A stretch of 64,000 bases of DNA from Porticoccaceae bacterium (lineage in GTDB: Bacteria; Pseudomonadota; Gammaproteobacteria; Pseudomonadales; Porticoccaceae): contig BPKH01000006.1 in NCBI GenBank assembly GCA_026005035.1, positions 154,132 to 218,131 on the forward strand. Reading direction: 5' to 3'. A program made the position numbers and the translations under genes. The notes under the pieces are model-generated. The model worked only from the letters and a program-made list of their open reading frames with translations, did not search any database and was not told the DNA's origin. Below, piece by piece: positions 27,752 to 35,137 of the stretch (positions are counted from its first letter, which is position 1; each line of letters begins with the position of its first letter).

Positions 27752-29821
27752 CTACGGCGCGCGGCCAGCGGTGGCGAGCCAGCGCGCCGCCAGCTCCGCG
27801 ATGGGCAGCGGGGGGCTGAAGAGAAATCCCTGGACCGCGGTGCAGCCGTGGCGGCGGATGAACGCAAGCTGCGCCTCGCACTCGATCCCCTCCGCCACCG
27901 ACTTGAGCCCCAGGCTTTCGGCCATCGCCAAAATGGCCCGCACCAGCGCTTCGTCCTCGGGATCTCGGCCCAGATCGCGCACGAAGCTGCGGTCGATCTT
28001 GAGGGTCTGGACGGGCAGCTGTTTCAAGCGGCTGAGCGAAGAGTAGGCGGTGCCGAAATCGTCCACGCTGATCGCCACCCCCAGGCGGCGCAGGGCGCGC
28101 AAGAGCCGCTCCGCCTCGCGGTCGCCGGGGCCGAAAAGGCTTTCGGTGATCTCGATCTCCAGCCGATCGGCGGGAAAGCCGGTGCGCGCCAGCACCTCGG
28201 CCACCTGGCGGTCCAGGTCGCCGCGAATGAACTGGGCCATGGAAAAGTTCACCGCCAGCCGAAAGGGCGGCGGGCCGCCGCAGGCTTCCAGGAGTTCGCG
28301 GCAAGCGGTCTCCAGCACCCAGTCGTCCAGCTGGGAGATGAGACCGCACTCCTCGGCCAGGGGCACGAAGGTCTCGGGCGCGAAGGCTTCTTCCTCGGCG
28401 GGCCAGCGGACCAGGGCCTCGACCCCCACCAGGGTGAGGTCGTGCGCCGCCAGCCGCGGCTGGTAGTGGACCCGGAAACGGCCCTCCGCCAGGGCCTGGC
28501 GGAGGCGGCTCTCCAGGCGCAGCCGTTCCTGGGCGCGGCGATTCATCTCGGCGGCGAAAAAGGTGAAGCGGTTCTTGCCCCGCTCTTTGGCCTGGTACAT
28601 GGCGGTGTCGGCGTGGCGCAGGAGGGTCTCCGCGTCCCGGCCGTCCTCCGGAAAGAGGCAGATGCCGATGCTCGCCGTCACCTGGAGTTGGTGGCCGTCC
28701 AAGGGGAAGGGTTGGCTCACCAGGGCGAGCAGTTTGCGCGCCACCTCGGTGGCCGTCTGGGCGCCGGCGCCCGGGCCGAGCAGCACGGCGAACTCGTCGC
28801 CGCCCAGCCGCGCCAGGGTGTCGCTTTCCCGCAGGGCGCCGGAGAGCCGCTCGGCCAGCGCCCTTAACAGGCGGTCGCCGGTCCGGTGTCCCAGGGTGTC
28901 GTTGATGAGCTTGAAGCGGTCCAGGTCCAGGAAGAGCACCGCCAGGGATTCGCCCCGCCGCTCGGCCTGGTGGATGGCCAGCCGCAGGTGGTCGTCGAAG
29001 GTGGCGCGGTTGGCAAGCCCCGTCAATTCGTCGTGAAACGCCTGGTGCTCCAGCATGCGGGTCAGTTCCACCAGTTCGGCGGTGCGCTCCTGGACCTTGG
29101 CTTCGAGCTCCTCCCGGGCGGCGGAGAGTTGCCGGTCCCGCCACTCGATCTGGTCGAGCATGGCGTTGAAGGCGTCCACCAGTCTGCCCAGTTCGTCTTC
29201 CGACACCTTGGGCGCCCGCAACCGGTAGTCGCCTTTGGCGAGGATTTCCCGGACGGTGGCGGAGAGCGCCTCGATGGGCCGGGTGACGAGCCCCTGCAGG
29301 CGGGCGGCGAGCAGGAAGGCCAAGCCCACCGTCGCCGCCGCCAACAGGAGCGCGGTCTGGATCAGGGCCTCCTGGCGATCGCGCCAGGGGCTCAAGTCAG
29401 AGAGGACCACTACCTCGCCGAGCCGCTCCCCTTCGAGGAGCACCGGGCGGCGGGCCAGGAGGGCGCCTTCGGGCGGGGCGGTGGTGCGGCTGAGATCGGG
29501 GGCGGTGGGGTCGCGGCGATAGCTGACGAACGGTTCGGCGCTTCCTTCCGCGAACAGGGCGGCGGCCAGGATGTCGGTCTCGTGGGCGAAGCTGTCGAGG
29601 GTGGCGGCGGCCGCCTCGCGATCGCCGAAGGCCAGGGCGGCCACCAGGTTGGCGGCGGCGATGCCGGCCTGGACTTCCAGCTGTTCGGCGAGGACCCGGC
29701 GCAGACTGAGCCAGTCCACCACCAAAAAGCCGGCGGTGGCGAGGCCCACCGAGAAGGTGCTCGCGAGCACGAGAAGGGCAATGAGGGTGGTGCGAATGCT
29801 GCGCGGTCGGAAGTAGGTCAA
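27752..29821 (-). CDS. Membrane GGDEF-EAL protein of the YfiN/CHASE8 type
   Basis: A 689-residue c-di-GMP enzyme. One N-terminal membrane segment, a periplasmic CHASE8-like sensor (about residues 35-150), a second segment, HAMP (about 175-225), a short coiled coil, then GGDEF with intact RLGGDEFA and EAL with intact VGVEALVRW and DDFGTAYSSL. Both active sites look competent on paper, so the net output is open. It overlaps yfiR (ATGA), whose homologue represses the diguanylate cyclase YfiN through its periplasmic domain. Confidence 0.93.
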   Translation of the reverse strand: MTYFRPRSIRTTLIALLVLASTFSVGLATAGFLVVDWLSLRRVLAEQLEVQAGIAAANLVAALAFGDREAAAATLDSFAHETDILAAALFAEGSAEPFVSYRRDPTAPDLSRTTAPPEGALLARRPVLLEGERLGEVVVLSDLSPWRDRQEALIQTALLLAAATVGLAFLLAARLQGLVTRPIEALSATVREILAKGDYRLRAPKVSEDELGRLVDAFNAMLDQIEWRDRQLSAAREELEAKVQERTAELVELTRMLEHQAFHDELTGLANRATFDDHLRLAIHQAERRGESLAVLFLDLDRFKLINDTLGHRTGDRLLRALAERLSGALRESDTLARLGGDEFAVLLGPGAGAQTATEVARKLLALVSQPFPLDGHQLQVTASIGICLFPEDGRDAETLLRHADTAMYQAKERGKNRFTFFAAEMNRRAQERLRLESRLRQALAEGRFRVHYQPRLAAHDLTLVGVEALVRWPAEEEAFAPETFVPLAEECGLISQLDDWVLETACRELLEACGGPPPFRLAVNFSMAQFIRGDLDRQVAEVLARTGFPADRLEIEITESLFGPGDREAERLLRALRRLGVAISVDDFGTAYSSLSRLKQLPVQTLKIDRSFVRDLGRDPEDEALVRAILAMAESLGLKSVAEGIECEAQLAFIRRHGCTAVQGFLFSPPLPIAELAARWLATAGRAP

Positions 29822-30366
29822 GGCCCTTCCTCCACCAGATGCGCCAGTTTGAGGAGTTCACTGCTCGCGGTCAAACCGGCCCTGGCCAGGGCACGCCGAT
29901 TGATCACCAGGCCCAAGCGATCGCCCCGGCGCACCAGGGCCACGGCCGCCGCCCCGTCGCTCTCCCCCGCCGGCGCTTCGGTGAGATCGGCCACCACCAG
30001 CCGGTGGCGCGCGCCGGCGCCACCGGCGCCGCGCCAGGTGGCCAGATCCGCTCCTGCCACCAGCACCAGTCGGCAGCCGGCGGCGTCCTCGGGCGCGGCG
30101 ATCACCTCCACGGTCAGGGGGCGGCCGGCGACGGGTCGCCCCTGGAGCTCGGTCAGGGCACCGCCGAGGAAGTCGCGCCGGTAGAGGCAGGCCCGGAAGG
30201 CCTTGGTGGAGCGCGCCTCGGCCGGCCAGTGGATCAGCTTCGCCAGGTGGTAGACGAAGGCGGCGCGCACCCGGTCCAGTTCGCGGACCTCCCCCGCGGC
30301 GGCGGAGCGCTCGAGACCGGGCCCGGTGAGGAGGGCGGCCAGCGCCAGCGCCCAAAGCCGCCTCAT
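29818..30366 (-). CDS. YfiR/DUF4154 family periplasmic regulator
   Basis: A 182-residue exported protein (signal MRRLWALALAALLTGPGLERSAAA). The mature start VRAAFVYHLAKLIHWPAEA and C-terminal LVINRRALARAGLTASSELLKLA are the YfiR fold signature. In Pseudomonas, YfiR binds and silences YfiN in the periplasm. Here it is translationally coupled on both sides: to the TonB receptor upstream and the GGDEF-EAL gene downstream. The only Cys in the mature part (FRACLY, GCRLVL) could form one disulfide. Confidence 0.9.
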   Translation of the reverse strand: MRRLWALALAALLTGPGLERSAAAGEVRELDRVRAAFVYHLAKLIHWPAEARSTKAFRACLYRRDFLGGALTELQGRPVAGRPLTVEVIAAPEDAAGCRLVLVAGADLATWRGAGGAGARHRLVVADLTEAPAGESDGAAAVALVRRGDRLGLVINRRALARAGLTASSELLKLAHLVEEGP

Positions 30367-32318
30367 GGACGACCCGTCCAGAACACCTCCAGCCAGAGCT
30401 CTCTCGCCGGCCCCTCCGGGTTGTACTGGGCGCCGAAGTCGGCGGCGGGATCGCGGCTTCGAGCATCGGCCAGATTGCGCACCGCGAGCCGCCAGGAAAA
30501 GCCCCCGCCCAGGGGCCCGGAGGCGCTGGCGTCGAAGAGCAGGCGCCCGCCGGGATCGTCGTCGGCAAAGCCGTTGCGGTCGCGCCGCCGCCCGGTGAAA
30601 CGGACCACGAGGTCGATCTCCACGGCGGCATTCCAGCGCCAGTCAAGGTGCAGGCTGCCCGTCCAGGGGGCGAGATAGGGGCCGGGGGAGGGATCGGCGC
30701 CGTCGGCGTCGAGCAATCCCAGGGCGGCGCGCACGCCCACTGGCCCCGCACCGCGGTGTGCCAGGAGCAGCTCCACACCGCGTATGCGGGCGTTGCCCTC
30801 GCGGTTGGCGAAGTACTCGTCGGCGCCGTCGGGGGTGGGGACCTCGGCAATCAGGTCTTCCACCCGCTGGCGATAGGCGGATCCCTGCAGCTCCCAAGGC
30901 CCGCGGCGGTGGTTCCAGGCCACCTCCCAGCTCGTCAGCCGTTCTGGATTGAGGGGCGGGGCGGCGAAGTCGGATTCGAGGTTCTTGAACCGCTCGCGCA
31001 AGCTGGGCGCGCGCAGGGCGGTGCCGTAGAGAAATTTCAGGCTGTGACCCGCCCGGCCGGTCCAGACCGCGGCCAGGCGATGGTTGAACGGATCGCCGTA
31101 GCGGTCGAGGTGGTCGCGGCGCGCCCCGTACACCAGCGTCCAGTCGGGGTTTGGCTGCCAGAGGTCTTGGACGAACAGCGCCCCGTCCAGAGCTTCCCGA
31201 TCGATGCCGCGCAGCAGGTCGCCGAACTGGGGCTCTTGCAGAAAGCCGAGATCGTAGCGGAAAAGGCGCAGGGCGTCGACGCGGTCGAGCACCTCCCGGT
31301 CCGCGGTGAGACCCGCCGTCAGCAGGTGGTTCCCCAGCCGGATCCGCCCGGTGGCGGCAAAGTGGGTGCGGTGCGCCCGGCGGACCTCGCGGTAGGCCAG
31401 GGCGCCGGAGCGCCGCTCCTCTTCCCATTCGCGGGCGCGGTCGAACCCTTGGTCGAGGGCCAATTCCAGGCCGCGGTCCAGGGCGTCGCCCAGCTGCCAG
31501 CGGGCCGACAGATCGAGTCGCTCGCCCTCCACGAAGGCGTCCTGGGTGGCGGGAATGAAGGCGAAGGGATGGCGCCACTGCCCGTAGCGGGCGGCGAGGC
31601 GCAGGCTCGGTCGAGGGCGCGCCTTGAGGTGGAGGGTGGCGTAGTCTTCGGCGGCCGGCACCACCACCCGGTCGCCGGCAAAGCTTTGGCGGTCGCGATG
31701 GTAGGGGAGGTCCCGGGAAAGGGCCGAGGCGTAGAGCTGGACGCCGCCCTCGCCCAGGGCGAGGGCGGCGCGCCGGCTGGCGAAATTCCCCGCCAGGGCC
31801 CGCAATTCGGCGCCGTGGACATCGCGGGTGGTGAGGGAGACGACGCCCGCCAGGGCGTTGGCGCCGTGGAGGCTCGAAGCGGGACCGAGGACCACCTCGA
31901 CGCGCTCCATCTGGTCCAGGGGGAGCTCGTCGCCGCTCGGCAAAGCGCCGTAGTAGAAGTCGGCGAGGCGAACGCCGTCGAGCAGCAACACCATCTTGTC
32001 GTTGTAGCGGTTGATCAGTCCCCGACTCCAGAGAGCCGTGTGGCGCTTGCGGTACTGGTTGGTCTGGATCCCCGGGACCAACTCGGCGAGCTCGCCCAGG
32101 GTGCGGGGGTGGAGGCGCGCCAGGTCGTCGCGGCGGAAGACGTAGACGGTCGCCGGGGCGCGGCCCGGGGCGGTGGGCAGCAGGCTCGCGGCACTGAACA
32201 CCTCGAGGTCCACGAGCTCCGCCAGGGGCAGGTGGCTGTAGTCGGCGCCGTGCGTCGGAGAGGCCGCAAGGGCCCAGGCGAGGGCGCAGCACAGCGACCA
32301 GCGGGATGGCGGCGGCAA
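30363..32318 (-). CDS. TonB-dependent outer-membrane receptor linked to c-di-GMP signalling
   Basis: A 651-residue receptor with a signal peptide (PPPSRWSLCCALAWALAASPTHGA), a plug domain with APATVYVFRRDDLARL, IQTNQYRKRHTALWSRG and VEVVLGPASSLHGANALAGVV, then a long barrel. The segment LPLAELVDLEVFSAAS after the signal is shared by receptors encoded with YfiR-like genes. TTG 32318, 8 bases after GGGGGA, best fits the signal peptide; no ATG is in frame nearby. It replaces the lipoprotein YfiB of the classical system. Ligand unknown. Confidence 0.88.
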   Translation of the reverse strand: MPPPSRWSLCCALAWALAASPTHGADYSHLPLAELVDLEVFSAASLLPTAPGRAPATVYVFRRDDLARLHPRTLGELAELVPGIQTNQYRKRHTALWSRGLINRYNDKMVLLLDGVRLADFYYGALPSGDELPLDQMERVEVVLGPASSLHGANALAGVVSLTTRDVHGAELRALAGNFASRRAALALGEGGVQLYASALSRDLPYHRDRQSFAGDRVVVPAAEDYATLHLKARPRPSLRLAARYGQWRHPFAFIPATQDAFVEGERLDLSARWQLGDALDRGLELALDQGFDRAREWEEERRSGALAYREVRRAHRTHFAATGRIRLGNHLLTAGLTADREVLDRVDALRLFRYDLGFLQEPQFGDLLRGIDREALDGALFVQDLWQPNPDWTLVYGARRDHLDRYGDPFNHRLAAVWTGRAGHSLKFLYGTALRAPSLRERFKNLESDFAAPPLNPERLTSWEVAWNHRRGPWELQGSAYRQRVEDLIAEVPTPDGADEYFANREGNARIRGVELLLAHRGAGPVGVRAALGLLDADGADPSPGPYLAPWTGSLHLDWRWNAAVEIDLVVRFTGRRRDRNGFADDDPGGRLLFDASASGPLGGGFSWRLAVRNLADARSRDPAADFGAQYNPEGPARELWLEVFWTGRP

Positions 32319-32412
32319 GGGTCTCCCCCGACAGGAAGCGCGACCATCTTGCCCGAAAGAAAGGGCGGGGGCCACTTCGGTCAACTCCACGGTCAGCGGT
32401 GCGTTTAAGATG

Positions 32413-32459
32413 GGTGCGGGCGTCGCGGACCGCGCCCGCACCGACGGCGACGCCGTCGG
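32413..32459. repeat. Two tandem hairpins between the receptor and barrel genes
   Basis: GGTGCGGGCG (32413-32422) pairs with CGCCCGCACC (32433-32442), and CCGACGGCG (32441-32449) pairs with CGCCGTCGG (32451-32459) around one base. No T-run follows on either strand. They lie in the shared divergent promoter region and could be operator-like or leader structure. Confidence 0.5.
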
Positions 32460-32496
32460 GCCCTAACCCCAAGCAGTGGAAGAGAGGAGATCGACC

Positions 32497-33033
32497 ATGA
32501 AGAAGGCCAAGCACCTTGGCAAGACCGTGCTCTTCGGTGCCCTCGCCGGCCTTTCCGCGGCGGTGGCCGCCGCTCCCAACCCCGGCCCCTACGTGGGCGC
32601 CACCGTCGGCGAAGCCGACTATGATCTCGCCCATTACGACGAAGCCACCTCCTATTCACTCCTGGTGGGCTACCAGGTGAACCCCTACCTGGCCGTGGAG
32701 GCGGCCTGGCTCGACCTGGGCGAAGCCAAGGACGACATCCCGCCCCGCTGGAAGATCTCCACCGAGGGGCTCGAGGCCAACGTGGTGGGCATCCTGCCTT
32801 TGACTGAAGTGTTCTCCGCCTACGGCAAGGTGGGGGTCTACCTGTGGGATGCGGAGCTGTCCCAGCGCGGTTTCGGCGACTTGGAAAGCGACGACGGCGA
32901 GGATCTCACCGGCACCCTCGGTCTGCGCGCCGCGGTGTTGCCCAACCTCGACCTGAACCTGGAGTACAAGTTCATGGAGCTCGACGACACCGACGTGGAC
33001 AACGTCGCGGTGGGCGTCAATTACCGCTTCTGA
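32497..33033 (+). CDS. Small outer-membrane beta-barrel protein (OmpA-like barrel)
   Basis: A 178-residue protein with a signal peptide (MKKAKHLGKTVLFGALAGLSAAVAAA) and an eight-strand barrel pattern of alternating hydrophobic residues: PYVGATVGEADYDL, YSLLVGYQVNPYLAVEAAWLDLG, SAYGKVGVYLWDAEL and the C-terminal YRF typical of barrel assembly. It is rich in Asp/Glu on the predicted loops. GAGAGGAG precedes the ATG. A strong terminator follows. Role unknown. Confidence 0.88.
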   Translation: MKKAKHLGKTVLFGALAGLSAAVAAAPNPGPYVGATVGEADYDLAHYDEATSYSLLVGYQVNPYLAVEAAWLDLGEAKDDIPPRWKISTEGLEANVVGILPLTEVFSAYGKVGVYLWDAELSQRGFGDLESDDGEDLTGTLGLRAAVLPNLDLNLEYKFMELDDTDVDNVAVGVNYRF

Positions 33034-33060
33034 AGAAGGCCGCCACGGCGGCGCAGGCCA

Positions 33061-33088
33061 GGGGCCGCGCCCGGCGCGGCCCCTTTTT
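33061..33088 (+). terminator. Intrinsic terminator after the barrel gene
   Basis: GGGGCCGCGC (33061-33070) and GCGCGGCCCC (33074-33083) form a perfect 10-bp stem with a CCG loop followed by TTTTT. Confidence 0.93.
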
Positions 33089-33096
33089 CGCGCCCT

Positions 33097-34077
33097 TCAG
33101 GCCGGCCGTGCGGTGGCGGTGGCGGCGAGCCAGCCCAGGTAACCCGCGTAGAGGGTGAGGAGCAGGACCCCTTCCCAGCGGTTGACGCGTCCCCCGCGGC
33201 CGCGGAAGTCGAAACAGGCCGGAAAGAGAAATAGGGTGAGGAGGGCGGTCGCCAGCAGGTCCCGGGAGAGCACTTCCGATCCCACCGTCATGGGCGCGAT
33301 GCTGCCTGCGATCCCCACCACGGCCAGGGTGTTGAACAGGTTGGAGCCGATCACGTTGCCCAGGACGAGGTCGTGCTCGCCCTTGCGCGCCGCCATCAGG
33401 GCGGAGGCGAGTTCCGGCAGCGAGGTGCCCAAAGCCACCACGGTGAGGCCGATCACCAAATCGCTCACGCCCAATCCCCGGGCGATCTCCACCGCGCCCC
33501 AGACGAGCAGCCGCGAGCTCATCACCAGTACTGCGAGTCCCACCACCAGCCAGAAGGTGGCTCGAGCGCGCCCCATGGCGTGGGCGGCGAGTTCCGCTTC
33601 CACCTCCGCGGCCAGGGGGTCGGCGGTGGCGTGCAGAGCACTGGTCGTGGAGTAACCTAAGACCAGAAAGAACGCGGCGAGCAACAGCAGGGCCTCGGGG
33701 CGGCTCACCGTCCCGTCCCCGAGCTGCCAGGCAGCGAGCGCGGTGGCCGCGGCGAGCAGGGGCAGCTCTTTGCGCACTACGCCCGAGTGGACGGACACCG
33801 GGGCGAGCAGGGCCGTGAGGCCGAGAATGAGGCCGATGTTGGTGATGTTGGAACCGTACGCGTTGCCGAGGGCGAGGCCGGGATTGCCGTCCAGGGCGGC
33901 CATGGCCGACACCACCATTTCAGGGGCCGAGGTGCCGAAGCCGACGATCACCACGCCGATGAGCAGGGCGGGCAGGCCCAGATGGCGGGCCAGGTTGGCG
34001 GCCCCCTCGACGAAGCGGTCGGCGCTCCACAAGAGAAGGGCGAGGCCCGCGGCCACCGCGGCGAGGGCAAGGGTCAT
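33097..34077 (-). CDS. Calcium/sodium antiporter, CaCA family (YrbG-like)
   Basis: A 326-residue membrane antiporter with two inverted halves, each carrying the ion-binding alpha repeat: GFGTSAPEMVVSAMAA with GNAYGSNITNIGLILG, and ALGTSLPELASALMAA with GNVIGSNLFNTLAVVG. The central acidic linker (EVEAELAAHAMGRA) is cytosolic. Convergent with the barrel gene. Confidence 0.93.
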   Translation of the reverse strand: MTLALAAVAAGLALLLWSADRFVEGAANLARHLGLPALLIGVVIVGFGTSAPEMVVSAMAALDGNPGLALGNAYGSNITNIGLILGLTALLAPVSVHSGVVRKELPLLAAATALAAWQLGDGTVSRPEALLLLAAFFLVLGYSTTSALHATADPLAAEVEAELAAHAMGRARATFWLVVGLAVLVMSSRLLVWGAVEIARGLGVSDLVIGLTVVALGTSLPELASALMAARKGEHDLVLGNVIGSNLFNTLAVVGIAGSIAPMTVGSEVLSRDLLATALLTLFLFPACFDFRGRGGRVNRWEGVLLLTLYAGYLGWLAATATARPA

Positions 34078-34110
34078 GGGGGCAGTCCTGTGCGGCCGGA
34101 GGGAGCCATT

Positions 34111-35133
34111 TTACCCGCCGCCCGGCGCCTCTGCCGCGGGCGGGGAGGAGGCCGGCGCGGGGGCGGCCGCCTCACCGGGCGCTTGGGATTGGGGCGCGGC
34201 GCCGGCTGGCTCTTCCTTCGCCAGCAGGGCCTCGCGGCGGGCCGCTTCCAGGAGCGAATCGGCGGTCCAGCGCGCCAGGCGGAACAGTTCCGGCCGGTCG
34301 GAGACCGCCAGGTAGACTTCGTCGCCCGCTTTCCCGATTCGGTAGCGGCGCGAGGTGCCGTCTTTGCGGGTCAGGGTGAAGGTCAGGGCGGGCGCGTCGA
34401 GCCCGTACTCCGCCTCGGGCTTGCGCCCCAGGGCTTCGGCGAAGCGCAGCTCGGCGATGGCTGTGACGAGCTTCTGGACCGCGCCCTGATCGAGCCGCTC
34501 GCCGTCGGCAAGCCCTTCCGCCGTCCAGCGCGCCGCACCCCCCTCGTCGGCGCTGCGCCGGACGAGGTCGAGCCCGGGCAGGGCGATTTTGGCGATCTCC
34601 TCTGCGGGAATGGCGAGCAGCCCCTTGTCCTCCCAGTCGGCGGCAGTGGTGGGGATGTCCCAGGTCTCCAACGGCACCAGGTAAACCTCGTCGCGCCCCT
34701 CCAGGCGGGCGTGCACCTGGCGCAGCGCCGGCGAGGAGCCGAGGTAAAGGATGAGGGAACCGCCGTCGCTGCGCTCCAGGGTGAGGCGCCGCTCGAAGGC
34801 TTTGGAGGCGACTCGGAAGCGCTCGTGGGCAGCTTGAGTCGTGGCCACGGGCGCACCCGGTCGCAGGGCGGACAGGCGCGCGAGGAGGCGCTCGACCCGC
34901 TCGCCGTCGGCGGGGAACTGTTCCCGATCCGGCAGGATCCAGCGGCCGTCCTCCCGGGCGAGAACCACCCGGGCCTCTTCCGGCCCCTCCACGACCACGC
35001 GGACCACCGACGCCGGCTCGAGGGCAAAGAGGGGCGCCGCCTCGGTCTTCGCACGCCAGTGGGGCAACGCCAGCCCCAACGCCAGGGCCAGTTGCAGGAT
35101 CAGGAGTCCGGCGAGCAGGCCGATCCGGGTCAT
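34111..35133 (-). CDS. DUF4340 domain protein
   Basis: A 340-residue protein with one N-terminal membrane segment (GLLAGLLILQLALALGLAL) and a large, probably periplasmic, DUF4340 region with repeated beta units (EEARVVLAREDGRWILPD and ARWTAEGLADGERLDQGAVQKLVTAI in form). The C-terminus is Ala/Pro-rich. It is the third gene of the ABC/GldG cluster, 4 bases after the permease fusion, the usual arrangement; function in that complex is unknown. Confidence 0.85.
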   Translation of the reverse strand: MTRIGLLAGLLILQLALALGLALPHWRAKTEAAPLFALEPASVVRVVVEGPEEARVVLAREDGRWILPDREQFPADGERVERLLARLSALRPGAPVATTQAAHERFRVASKAFERRLTLERSDGGSLILYLGSSPALRQVHARLEGRDEVYLVPLETWDIPTTAADWEDKGLLAIPAEEIAKIALPGLDLVRRSADEGGAARWTAEGLADGERLDQGAVQKLVTAIAELRFAEALGRKPEAEYGLDAPALTFTLTRKDGTSRRYRIGKAGDEVYLAVSDRPELFRLARWTADSLLEAARREALLAKEEPAGAAPQSQAPGEAAAPAPASSPPAAEAPGGG

Positions 35134-35137
35134 CGCT

